Source: Spirochaetaceae bacterium
GTDB lineage: Bacteria > Spirochaetota > Spirochaetia > Treponematales > Breznakiellaceae
Assembly (NCBI GenBank): GCA_031279965.1
Contig: JAITHM010000153.1
Location: 1 to 14,687 of the forward strand
DNA: 14,687 bases
Direction: 5' to 3'
Below the pieces are notes generated by a model that saw only the letters and a program-made list of their open reading frames with translations, had not been told where the DNA came from and ran no database searches. Positions within the stretch are counted from its first letter, which is position 1. Each line of letters begins with the position of its first letter. The position numbers and the translations under genes were made by a program. Of this stretch, positions 8,731-14,687 are shown piece after piece.

Positions 8731-8736
8731 CCCTCC
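8731..8736 (-). promoter_or_regulatory. Shine-Dalgarno that decides the OmpA-like start
   Basis: The minus strand reads GGAGGG with 7 nt between GGAGG and ATG 8724. No comparable site precedes ATG 8778. Confidence 0.75.
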
Positions 8737-8798
8737 AAGAGGCACCTTAAATAAGATTACTACACACACTATCGGCAACTTGTACCCATTTCTAGAGT

Positions 8799-8827
8799 AT
8801 TATATTCTATTTTTTGTAATTTTGCAA
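8799..8827 (-). promoter_or_regulatory. Sigma-70-type promoter for the OmpA-like/lipoprotein unit
   Basis: On the minus strand TTGCAA (8822-8827) is followed after exactly 17 bases by a perfect TATAAT (8799-8804). Transcription should start near 8792, leaving a leader of about 68 nt before ATG 8724. The -35 hexamer is its own reverse complement and is also used by the divergent promoter. Confidence 0.72.
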
Positions 8828-8851
8828 CTGTCTTTTTAATTATTTTATGAT
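8822..8851 (+). promoter_or_regulatory. Divergent promoter for the ECF sigma operon, sharing the -35 hexamer
   Basis: On the plus strand the same TTGCAA (8822-8827) is followed after 18 bases by TATGAT (8846-8851), one mismatch from consensus. Start of transcription would be near 8858, about 47 nt before the sigma-factor ATG. An alternative is TTGACT at 8853-8858 with a poor -10 (TAACCT, 8876-8881). That second site could be an autoregulated ECF promoter, but no consensus supports it. Confidence 0.5.
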
Positions 8852-8904
8852 ATTGACTTTACGCAGCCGCCTCTGTAACCTGAGCGGCGGAGTATTGTTT
8901 AAGA

Positions 8905-9417
8905 ATGGGAATGCCGATATCAGAATTTAAAAAAATCTACGATGCGGTATTTCCGGTGATTTATCGCGTTGCATGGCGTATTGCAGGAAATGCGGAAGCG
9001 GCGGAAGATTTATGTCAGGAAGCGTTTTTTAAGATTTTTGAAAAAGACATGAATTTTCCCAGTCACGACGAGGCAAAGTTTTGGTTGATCAGGGTGGTAA
9101 AAAATGCTGCGCTGAATTATTCAAAACGCAGGCAGCGTGAGTTGAAGGTGTATCAGAAGGCGTTTCATGAAGATACGCGGGAGCAATTATCAGGTGAGGC
9201 CGAGCTTATTAATAACGAGGCAAAAGAAGATGTCTGTGCAGCTTTGGAAAGACTGCCTGAAAATTTGCGGAGCGTCTTGGCGCTTAAGGAGTGGGGGGAA
9301 TTAAATTATAAAGAGATTGGACGGGTATTGGGCATTACCGAAGGTAATGTTAAAATACGTGCCTTTCGGGCAAGAGAAAAATTGCAGGAACTTCTTTCCG
9401 CAGAGTATGGAGACTGA
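8905..9417 (+). CDS. ECF-type RNA polymerase sigma factor
   Basis: This 170-residue protein has the two-domain layout of extracytoplasmic-function sigma-70 factors. Region 2 spans about 10-77: the core-binding helix with AEDLCQEAFFKIF at 33-45, and -10 recognition ending in the basic segment NYSKRRQREL. Region 4 spans about 108-163: ALERLPENLRSVL, then a helix-turn-helix, YKEIGRVLGITEGNVKIR, and the basic tail AFRAREKL. Regions 1 and 3 are absent, as expected. It should direct RNA polymerase to a stress or envelope regulon when released from its anti-sigma. The anti-sigma gene starts 2 nt after the stop codon, which implies translational coupling. The ribosome site is mediocre (GGAG at 8889-8892, 12 nt upstream); a second in-frame ATG at 8911 is possible. 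The regulon is unknown; the divergent OmpA-like unit is the nearest candidate. Confidence 0.93.
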   Translation: MGMPISEFKKIYDAVFPVIYRVAWRIAGNAEAAEDLCQEAFFKIFEKDMNFPSHDEAKFWLIRVVKNAALNYSKRRQRELKVYQKAFHEDTREQLSGEAELINNEAKEDVCAALERLPENLRSVLALKEWGELNYKEIGRVLGITEGNVKIRAFRAREKLQELLSAEYGD

Positions 9418-9419
9418 AT

Positions 9420-10052
9420 ATGTGTCCTAATAGAGAGATTCTTTCGGTTTATGTTGACAACGAGCTTCCCAGCCCATTTAAAGAGAAGATAGAGGCGCAC
9501 ATTGCCGGCTGCCCCGCATGTGCTGGGACGATTGCCGATTTCAGGCGGCTTTCACAAAGGCTTGACCTCAATTTAGACACAAATAAGCTAAACACGGCTG
9601 GAACACGGCTTTGGGAAAAGATAGAAACCGCCGCCCGTTTTTACGAAGACGAACGTAGCGTAACTGCCCAGCGCCGCCGGCGATTTTCAAGCAAATTGTG
9701 GGCGCGGCAGGTGCATCTTCCTTTACCGGTTGCCGCGGCGGCAGGTATTGCTGTTCTTGCCGCATTTACCGTGCTTCTTGGCAGAGGAGGAGGCGTGGAG
9801 GAGCGGCAGCTTGCCGGCGAACTTCGGGCGGAGGATATGCTGATAAACCTGCCTGACGAAATCGATCTTGAAAACAACACCTCAGAAACAGTGAATATCT
9901 CGAACATGAATGATGTGCTGCAATTTTTAGAAAATGACGGCGATTCAAACATTGTCATCATTAAATTGCCGGAAAGTAAAAGCTTCAACCGGTATGGCGA
10001 ACCGCGTCTTTTGAACGCATCCGAGCATCCAAGGAGAATGATGGAAAGATGA
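9420..10052 (+). CDS. Membrane-anchored zinc-finger anti-sigma factor
   Basis: This 210-residue protein begins with a zf-HC2/ZAS-type domain. Cys2 and the motif H27-x3-C31-x2-C34 (AHIAGCPAC) follow a YVDNELP segment typical of the family. Residues about 101-121 form one membrane helix (PLPVAAAAGIAVLAAFTVLL), preceded by a basic cytoplasmic stretch (QRRRRF). The remaining 90 residues would lie in the periplasm and could sense envelope signals. Family knowledge: such proteins bind their cognate ECF sigma through the N-terminal domain and release it after proteolysis or redox change. The start lies 2 nt after the sigma stop, with GGAG 7 nt upstream. The end overlaps the next start by 4 nt (ATGA). 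Paired function with the upstream sigma factor is almost certain from context; the signal sensed is unknown. Confidence 0.9.
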   Translation: MCPNREILSVYVDNELPSPFKEKIEAHIAGCPACAGTIADFRRLSQRLDLNLDTNKLNTAGTRLWEKIETAARFYEDERSVTAQRRRRFSSKLWARQVHLPLPVAAAAGIAVLAAFTVLLGRGGGVEERQLAGELRAEDMLINLPDEIDLENNTSETVNISNMNDVLQFLENDGDSNIVIIKLPESKSFNRYGEPRLLNASEHPRRMMER

Positions 10053-10660
10053 GCATACATACGCGCTTGCAAAGGTTGTTCATTCTTTTGGCGTGGGGGC
10101 CAGTGAGCGCGCTTTCTGCCCAACAGCCGCCAGGCCCCCCCTCGCCGTATACGCCGCGTTTACCGCACCGGGAGGCGCGCCGCCTTGCGGTAGTGCCGCT
10201 TCACGACAAACTTATGCCTGGATTTCGAAAGCGGGCTGTTATGGTGCATATTCAGGCGCGGATTTTGTCCGCGTCGGACGAAGAGTTGTGGACGACAGAA
10301 TCTAATAAAGTAACTATTCCCGGACGTCCGGTTGCACTTAAACTGGTGGGTGCCAATCTTGCCGTTGTTGTTCAGTTTACCCCATATCAGCGGCCTGGCG
10401 ATCAATGGATGCTCGTTGCGCAGGGGCAGTTGTGGTTTGAAACTGCCCAGCGGGGGGGACTTCGTTACGAAACAACGCTTCAAACAATTCCTGTTAAGCT
10501 TGGTGAGCAGGTTTACTATTTTCCGTTGGGGTCGAATAGGCCAGGCGGAGGTGATTATATAGAAATTTGCCTTGAACTGCGTCCGTATACCGATGAAACG
10601 GAAGATACGGCGCACAAGGAAAAACCAGGAGAAGATCATGAAAACGAAACTCAACATTGA
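10049..10660 (+). CDS. Exported protein of unknown function in the sigma/anti-sigma operon
   Basis: I do not recognise a family. The 203-residue product has a signal peptide (hydrophobic residues 10-22, likely cleavage after ALSA at 24) and then a Pro-rich stretch (QQPPGPPSPY). A beta-rich core follows at about 60-178, with alternating hydrophobic strands such as AVMVHIQARIL, VALKLVGANLAVVVQF and WMLVAQGQLWF. The tail is acidic and charged. No cysteine pair, lipobox or second membrane helix is present. It is therefore probably a soluble periplasmic protein. It starts inside the anti-sigma stop (ATGA overlap) and its last 23 bases overlap the metal-binding gene. It is thus tightly coupled to the sigma switch and may take part in sensing or in protecting the anti-sigma (inference). 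Confidence 0.75.
   Translation: MSIHTRLQRLFILLAWGPVSALSAQQPPGPPSPYTPRLPHREARRLAVVPLHDKLMPGFRKRAVMVHIQARILSASDEELWTTESNKVTIPGRPVALKLVGANLAVVVQFTPYQRPGDQWMLVAQGQLWFETAQRGGLRYETTLQTIPVKLGEQVYYFPLGSNRPGGGDYIEICLELRPYTDETEDTAHKEKPGEDHENETQH
10627..10631 (+). promoter_or_regulatory. Shine-Dalgarno that decides the HMA-protein start
   Basis: AGGAG lies 6 nt before ATG 10638, inside the 3' end of the exported-protein gene. This supports the short 65-residue protein over an in-frame TTG start at 10572, which would add a basic, unrelated N-terminus. Confidence 0.75.
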
Positions 10661-10835
10661 CGGAATGAGTTGCGACCACTGTGTGCGTGCGGTAACCGGC
10701 GCGCTGGAAGCCATCGCGGGAGTGCATACCGTTCAAGTAAGCCTTAAAAGCAAAAGCGCCGAAGTTGGCCATGATGAGACAGTTACTCTTGCCACACTGA
10801 AAGAAGCGGTGACTGAAGCCGGCTTTTCTGCATAA
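10638..10835 (+). CDS. HMA-domain heavy-metal-binding protein (CopZ-like)
   Basis: This 65-residue protein consists of a single heavy-metal-associated domain of ferredoxin-like fold. The metal site is GMSCDHC (9-15; MxCxxC), followed by the helix AVTGALEAIAGVHTVQVSL and the closing segment LKEAVTEAGF. Length and layout match copper chaperones of the CopZ/Atx1 type, which carry Cu(I) to a P-type ATPase or repressor; Hg or other soft metals are also possible. No metal ATPase or regulator is in the window. The start is ATG 10638 with AGGAG 6 nt upstream, so the gene overlaps the preceding exported-protein gene by 23 nt. Cotranscription with the sigma/anti-sigma genes is likely and would place a metal chaperone under an envelope-stress switch (inference). 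Confidence 0.88.
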   Translation: MKTKLNIDGMSCDHCVRAVTGALEAIAGVHTVQVSLKSKSAEVGHDETVTLATLKEAVTEAGFSA

Positions 10836-10880
10836 GAGGCAGATTGGAAAAATATCTGCAATCAGGAATGAAAGCCGGCC

Positions 10881-11864
10881 ATGGTTGATTCGTTGGGGCG
10901 AACTATTGATTATCTGCGCATTTCAGTGACCGATCGCTGTCCTGCACGGTGTGTTTATTGCATGCCGAAAACCAACGCTGACTGGATCCCTCATCATGAA
11001 ATCCTTACCTTTGAGGAAATACTCCGTATTGCTGCACTGATGGCAGAGCTTGGAGTAAGTAAGGTAAAGATAACAGGCGGAGAGCCGCTTGCACGGCGTG
11101 GTCTTGTGCCGTTTTTGCGCTGTCTTACCGGTTTGCATGCGTTCAACTGGATAAGCTTAACTACCAATGCAATACTCCTTGGGCCTCTTTTGGAAGATCT
11201 TCTTGATGCAGGAATTTCTGCGTTGAACATCAGTTTGGATTCGCTTGACCGGGAACGGTACCGGCGCATTACGCAAAGCGACATGTTTGATGAAGCAAGC
11301 ACTCAGCTTGACCGGGCGCTTGCCGCGCCAATTCCTGTTAAAATCAATTGTGTGCCCGTTCAAGGGTGCAATGAGGAGGATATCGTTCCATTGGCGCGCC
11401 TTGCCGAACACAATCCGATTGCCGTGCGCTTTATCGAACTTATGCCGCTTGGTTTTGCCCGCACATTAACGCCGATTACGACAGCGGCAACCGCAGCACT
11501 GATAGAAAAAAACTGCGGTACACTCCATCCGCTTGCACAGGTCCCCGGCGCAGGGCCGGCTGTTTATGCCGCAATTGATGGTTTTGCCGGTAAAATCGGA
11601 TTTATAAGCCCGCTTAGTCATACATTTTGTTCATCGTGCTCCAGACTGCGGCTTACTTCGGCAGGTATACTCCGGCCATGTCTTGCCCACGAGCGGGGGA
11701 TAAACCTTAAAGCGGCACTCCGCGGCGGCGCTTCGGATAACGTCCTTAAAGATTTGATATGCCGCGCAGCAGCCGAAAAACCGGCGGGACATAATTTTGC
11801 TGATTTTCCCGCGCATGATTATGGGGAAAAACCGGCTGCAATTATGAATAAAATTGGTGGATAG
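10881..11864 (+). CDS. moaA: GTP 3',8-cyclase MoaA (molybdenum cofactor biosynthesis)
   Basis: This 327-residue radical-SAM enzyme catalyses the first step of molybdopterin synthesis: cyclisation of GTP to 3',8-cyclo-7,8-dihydro-GTP, the precursor converted by MoaC to cPMP. The N-terminal [4Fe-4S] site is C20-x3-C24-x2-C27 in TDRCPARCVYCMP, the SAM motif GGEP is at 66-69, and NISLDS is at 116-121. The second, GTP-binding cluster is C250-x2-C253-x13-C267. The C-terminus ends in IGG, the conserved double glycine needed for activity in this family. Length is usual for MoaA. ATG 10881 has only a distant AGGA (10864-10867). The gene lies 45 nt after the HMA gene, with a small hairpin (10840-10860) but no terminator between, and 8 nt before the MOSC gene. 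Other molybdenum cofactor genes are not in the window. Confidence 0.95.
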   Translation: MVDSLGRTIDYLRISVTDRCPARCVYCMPKTNADWIPHHEILTFEEILRIAALMAELGVSKVKITGGEPLARRGLVPFLRCLTGLHAFNWISLTTNAILLGPLLEDLLDAGISALNISLDSLDRERYRRITQSDMFDEASTQLDRALAAPIPVKINCVPVQGCNEEDIVPLARLAEHNPIAVRFIELMPLGFARTLTPITTAATAALIEKNCGTLHPLAQVPGAGPAVYAAIDGFAGKIGFISPLSHTFCSSCSRLRLTSAGILRPCLAHERGINLKAALRGGASDNVLKDLICRAAAEKPAGHNFADFPAHDYGEKPAAIMNKIGG

Positions 11865-11872
11865 GAGGTTTT

Positions 11873-12319
11873 ATGGGAAAAATTATCGCGCTCTGTATAA
11901 GCGAGCGCAAAGGCACCCCAAAACATCCGGTAGATACGGCAATTTTTGTTGAAGATCACGGGATTGAAGGCGATGCCCACGCAGGGCCCGGACACAGACA
12001 GGTGAGTTTGCTGTCATTTGAAAAAATTGAAGCGTTCAAAGCGCAGGGGGCAGAGGTGGAATGGGGCGCGTTTGGAGAAAATCTTGTCGTTGCAGGGATA
12101 GATTGCGCCAGATTGCCGCTAAAAACGCGTCTGCAATCAGGAGAAGTTCTCCTTGAGCTTACTCAGATAGGCAAAGAATGTCATGCCAGGTGCGCAATAT
12201 ACAATCTTATGGGTGATTGTATAATGCCACGAGAAGGTGTTTTTGCCCAGGTTGTAAAAGGCGGCATTCTTAAACCCGGTGCAGAACTTACGCAGATATT
12301 CCAAGTCAATACTGATTAA
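11873..12319 (+). CDS. MOSC-domain protein, probable molybdenum cofactor role
   Basis: This 148-residue protein is made almost wholly of one MOSC domain (the MoCo sulfurase C-terminal family). Visible motifs are the DHGIEGDAHAGPGHRQVSLL block (28-47), FGENLV (67-72), and the cysteine-bearing end IGKECHARCAI (99-109) followed by GDCIMPREGVF (114-124). The conserved cysteine is Cys103. Family knowledge: MOSC domains bind molybdopterin-type cofactor and handle its sulfur ligand or transfer; stand-alone short forms lie next to mo- genes in many bacteria. Start is ATG 11873 with AGGAGG 4 nt upstream. It follows moaA after 8 nt and is surely in the same operon. Exact substrate is unknown. Confidence 0.9.
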   Translation: MGKIIALCISERKGTPKHPVDTAIFVEDHGIEGDAHAGPGHRQVSLLSFEKIEAFKAQGAEVEWGAFGENLVVAGIDCARLPLKTRLQSGEVLLELTQIGKECHARCAIYNLMGDCIMPREGVFAQVVKGGILKPGAELTQIFQVNTD

Positions 12320-12549
12320 CCGGCATCCTGCTTACCCGCAGGACACCCCCTCGACAAAATCAAGAATGCAAAGCTGGGTAGACCGGCTAAACCGGATAAT
12401 CAAAATATTGCCTGATTGTTCGATATTATAAACCAGTTTTATTGACACCCCCCAAGGCCGTGTACTGTCCGCTGCCCACTACACAAGCACTTGACGAAGG
12501 AAAACGATTTTGATACATTTGCAGTACAAAAATCAATAATTACAAAAGT
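12320..12549. other. Intergenic region before groES
   Basis: No convincing gene. A 6-bp hairpin (TCCTGC, then ACCC-containing loop, then GCAGGA) lies just after the MOSC stop, without a T-run, so termination is uncertain. TTGACA at 12442-12447 lacks a good -10 at normal spacing. No CIRCE-type operator (TTAGCACTC-N9-GAGTGCTAA) was found. The groES promoter occupies 12491-12519. Confidence 0.5.
12491..12519 (+). promoter_or_regulatory. groES promoter with extended -10
   Basis: TTGACG (12491-12496), a 17-base spacer and TACATT (12514-12519) form a sigma-70-type promoter. TG at 12511-12512 gives the extended -10 pattern TGnTACATT. Transcription would start near 12526, leaving a leader of about 36 nt before ATG 12562. 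Confidence 0.6.
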
Positions 12550-12551
12550 AT

Positions 12552-12556
12552 GGAGG
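12552..12556 (+). promoter_or_regulatory. Shine-Dalgarno that decides the groES start
   Basis: GGAGG ends 5 nt before ATG 12562 and overlaps the upstream in-frame ATG 12550, which therefore cannot be the normal start. Confidence 0.8.
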
Positions 12557-12561
12557 ATTTT

Positions 12562-12834
12562 ATGGTTATCAAACCCTTAGCAGACCGTGTTTTAGTGCTT
12601 GTCGAAGAGGCAGAGACAAAGAGCGCCGGGGGCATTATCATTCCCGATACAGCGCAAGAGAAAACGCAAAAAGGTAAGGTAGTTGCTGTCGGGCCGGGAA
12701 CTGAAAAGGAAAAAATGACTGTTTCCGTTGGTCAAAAGATCATGTATGACAAATACGCAGGAAGTCAGGTGAAAATTGACGGAAAAGAACATCTTATTTT
12801 AAAAGTTGGTGATGTCATAGCCGTCATCGAATAA
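12562..12834 (+). CDS. groES: Co-chaperonin GroES (Cpn10)
   Basis: This 90-residue protein forms the heptameric lid of the GroEL chamber and helps fold cytoplasmic proteins. Visible are the start VIKPLADRVLV, the GroEL-binding mobile loop around 16-32 with the hydrophobic tripeptide III (25-27) in GGIIIPDTAQEK, the KGKVVAVGPG turn, and the C-terminal strand LILKVGDVIAVIE. Length is that of ordinary GroES. ATG 12562 is chosen because it lies 5 nt after GGAGG and starts the family consensus. groEL is not adjacent; separate groES and groEL are known in treponemes. The gene has its own promoter and a strong terminator directly after the stop, so it is probably monocistronic. No CIRCE heat-shock operator is visible. 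Confidence 0.96.
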   Translation: MVIKPLADRVLVLVEEAETKSAGGIIIPDTAQEKTQKGKVVAVGPGTEKEKMTVSVGQKIMYDKYAGSQVKIDGKEHLILKVGDVIAVIE

Positions 12835-12862
12835 AAAAAGCCGCCGGAAGGCGGCTTTTTTT
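12833..12862. terminator. Bidirectional terminator shared by groES and the TPR-like gene
   Basis: GCCGCC (12840-12845) pairs with GGCGGC (12850-12855) around a GGAA loop of the stable GNRA type, flanked by seven A and seven T. It overlaps the groES stop codon by two bases and ends 3 bases before the stop of the minus-strand gene, so it can end both transcripts. Confidence 0.93.
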
Positions 12863-12865
12863 ATG

Positions 12866-14644
12866 TTACAATCTATTCAATGCAACACGCACATTAATAT
12901 TATCTCCGTCAAGCGCCGCCGCGTTTAACACCGCCTGCCGAGCCTCTTCTTTTCGGCCTAAAATTGTTAAACATCGCGCCATTTTTAATTCAAGCCGGGC
13001 GGCACTTTGCCTCTTGCTGTTTTTATGAATTGAATAGGCATTTTCAGTCAGTGTAATCGTATCGCGTGCCCTCTTGTAATGCTCATACGCCCCGCGAAAA
13101 TCATGCCTTGCTTCCAAAATAAGAGCTTTGTTCGCACTACCCGGCCACATATCTTCTTCCAGACTTACATCATTTTCATCCTGCGGCATACGGGCAATCT
13201 GTTCAAGCTCTTCAAGAGCAGCTGTATAGTCCTCGTCCCGCATGAAGTTTAACGCCTGATTCAACAATATCCAGGAACCCGAAATTCCGCGTTTTTCCGC
13301 AGTACTGATAAGAAAATCAGTTTCCGTAAAGCGCCGTTGAAAATCAAAATACCATGCCGCCCAGCGGTAAATAAACGAATCCAACGGGTTGCGGTCGATG
13401 AGCAGCCATGTATCGGCAATAGCACGGTCAATATGGGATTTGTTAAGTTTATGCCGAAAAAGCTCAAGATCGAATAACGGAAGCTTGGTGGTACGAACTA
13501 TTTCTTCAAGAAGCGCAATTGCCCTATCTTCGTTAATAAGGCGCGTGTAAAGCGCCATTCCGTAAAGGGCGGAGCTTGACGAAAGATCCCCTTCCGCATG
13601 TGCAAGCAGTTCTTCCAGAGCGGCAATTCTATCAGATGCTTTTTCTGCCAACGCGGCAATATTATAAAGACTTTGAAGATTGATTTTTTTGTCAGACGTA
13701 TTGTTTTTTGTGTTCCGCGCGAGGAGCTGCCATAACTGCAAGGCGTTTGCTGTTCGTCCCGCAAGGTAAAATGCGTCTGCTGCACGGGCAATATCGCCCA
13801 ATTCGGCCTTCTCCTGCTGCGTCCAAAGTTCGGCGGCGCGCAACGGGTCTCCAAAATCATACGCATAGTTTGCAAAAAAACTGCGGGCACGGTTTGATTT
13901 TGGAGCTTCCATATTAAGCGGAACAAGAAAAGCTGCCGCTTCATCTTTTTTACTGTCAACAATTTTTAATAAGGCCGCATTAATAAGCATTGCTTCAGCT
14001 TCAATGCCGTCAAAATTGCGCAGGGCGATAAGAAAAAGTTCGTCAATTTTTCCTGTCCCTCGTGCGGCTTTCGCATTTTGAAGAGAGTCTGAAAGCGCAT
14101 AAAAACAGAACGCCAATGGCATGGATGAACTTTCGGCAAGAGGGCCCGCGTTGGAAAGTACGCGCGCATAACTGCGTAATTTCTCCCGAGTTTCTTCACT
14201 GCCGGTGCCGCGGGCTTCAACACGGGCTTCACCGGCAAGAGCAGCTATCACCGTGCTATGCGGGAAACGATCGACAGCCCGTTCTGCCGCGGCCTCGTAT
14301 TCTAATACCAGCGTGCTCTCAAGTTTAACAAGCTTGCGCCACCGCTTCAGCACAGAAAGTTCACCTTCCGCGCCAACAGCACTTTTTTCAAGCGCATTCA
14401 AAAGACTTTGCATAATATCAAGATTTGCTTCGCGGCGCATTTGAGTATACTGATATAAATTTTCATCAAATTTACGCAGCTTTTCGATAAACGATGCCCC
14501 GTCCATTTGATTTTTCATACTGAAGACACTGCCCTTGGTTCTGAGCGCGGTGAATACAAAAAAAAATGCAAATAATGAAATAACAAAAATGCCCACAATA
14601 CAGGAAATTTTTACAAGAAACTTGCTGTTTACGGCTTTTTTCAT
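12866..14644 (-). CDS. Membrane-anchored helical-repeat (TPR-like) protein of unknown function
   Basis: This 592-residue protein has a short basic N-terminus, one uncleaved membrane segment at about 10-33 (LVKISCIVGIFVISLFAFFF), and then an all-helical, Ala/Leu/Glu-rich body. Paired helices of TPR/Sel1-like character are seen at about 260-310, 325-385, 455-490 and 500-580; the clearest is near the end (LELKMARCLTILGRKEEARQAVLNAAALDGDN). The body should lie outside the cytoplasm and act as a protein-binding scaffold. Partners are unknown. I see no enzymatic motif. Cys15 is within the hydrophobic segment and not a lipobox. No Shine-Dalgarno precedes ATG 14644, yet the membrane anchor begins at once, so this start is best. 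A TATTAT at 14652-14657 (minus strand) would place the transcript start at or near the ATG, so a leaderless message is possible. The gene converges on groES. Confidence 0.8.
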   Translation of the reverse strand: MKKAVNSKFLVKISCIVGIFVISLFAFFFVFTALRTKGSVFSMKNQMDGASFIEKLRKFDENLYQYTQMRREANLDIMQSLLNALEKSAVGAEGELSVLKRWRKLVKLESTLVLEYEAAAERAVDRFPHSTVIAALAGEARVEARGTGSEETREKLRSYARVLSNAGPLAESSSMPLAFCFYALSDSLQNAKAARGTGKIDELFLIALRNFDGIEAEAMLINAALLKIVDSKKDEAAAFLVPLNMEAPKSNRARSFFANYAYDFGDPLRAAELWTQQEKAELGDIARAADAFYLAGRTANALQLWQLLARNTKNNTSDKKINLQSLYNIAALAEKASDRIAALEELLAHAEGDLSSSSALYGMALYTRLINEDRAIALLEEIVRTTKLPLFDLELFRHKLNKSHIDRAIADTWLLIDRNPLDSFIYRWAAWYFDFQRRFTETDFLISTAEKRGISGSWILLNQALNFMRDEDYTAALEELEQIARMPQDENDVSLEEDMWPGSANKALILEARHDFRGAYEHYKRARDTITLTENAYSIHKNSKRQSAARLELKMARCLTILGRKEEARQAVLNAAALDGDNINVRVALNRL

Positions 14645-14687
14645 AACTACTATAATACCCGAAATCTAGCGAACAACCAGCCCCCGG

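Noticed and set aside
7039..8778. Longer OmpA-like protein starting at 8778
   Set aside because: The extra 18 residues precede a complete signal peptide and have no ribosome site; GGAGG lies before ATG 8724.
10572..10835. Longer HMA protein from TTG 10572
   Set aside because: The extra 22 residues are basic and unrelated to the HMA fold, and AGGAG sits before ATG 10638.
10840..10860. Hairpin GCAGAT...ATCTGC as a terminator before moaA
   Set aside because: Only 6 bp with a 9-base loop and no T-run follows.
12442..12468. TTGACA with TACTGT as a second groES promoter
   Set aside because: The spacer is 15 bases and the -10 is poor; the site at 12491-12519 is better.
12550..12834. GroES starting at ATG 12550
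   Set aside because: That ATG overlaps the GGAGG ribosome site; family consensus begins at ATG 12562.
14600..14600. Cys15 of the TPR-like protein as a lipoprotein cysteine
   Set aside because: The residues before it (KIS) do not fit a lipobox, and the hydrophobic segment lies mostly after the cysteine.

Overview
The window most resembles chromosomal DNA of a spirochaete of the Treponema group (inference). The reasons are a groES gene standing alone without groEL, an OmpA-like protein of the kind common in treponemes, a membrane-anchored helical-repeat protein, and a very large beta-helix lipoprotein. Apart from the extreme left end, base composition is close to even. No rRNA, tRNA, CRISPR array or transposase gene was seen.

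Layout, left to right. Positions 1-177 hold the last 58 codons of an RND efflux pump, in markedly GC-rich DNA. The next 198 bases have no gene but carry a 59-base inverted-repeat element, a GC-rich hairpin and a two-way terminator. On the minus strand, 8724 down to 376, lies a two-gene transcription unit: an exported OmpA-like protein, then a lipoprotein of about 2206 residues built from three homologous beta-helix modules. Its promoter diverges from that of a plus-strand run: ECF sigma factor, zinc-finger anti-sigma factor, an exported protein of unknown function, and a small metal-binding HMA protein. Their coding regions are separated by 2 nt or overlap. moaA and a MOSC-domain gene follow in the same direction. 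groES then has its own promoter and shares a two-way terminator with a convergent membrane-anchored TPR-like gene (14644 down to 12866).

The most interesting region is 376-10660. A secreted OmpA-like protein and a giant surface-type beta-helix lipoprotein sit back to back with a sigma/anti-sigma pair. The two promoters between them appear to use the same palindromic -35 hexamer (TTGCAA), which would let the two directions compete. The simplest reading is an envelope adhesin or surface-architecture locus coupled to an envelope-sensing sigma factor. This is inferred from gene order and promoter geometry only.

Several starts were moved to the codon with a correctly spaced Shine-Dalgarno sequence: 6996 (lipoprotein), 8724 (OmpA-like), 10638 (HMA) and 12562 (groES).
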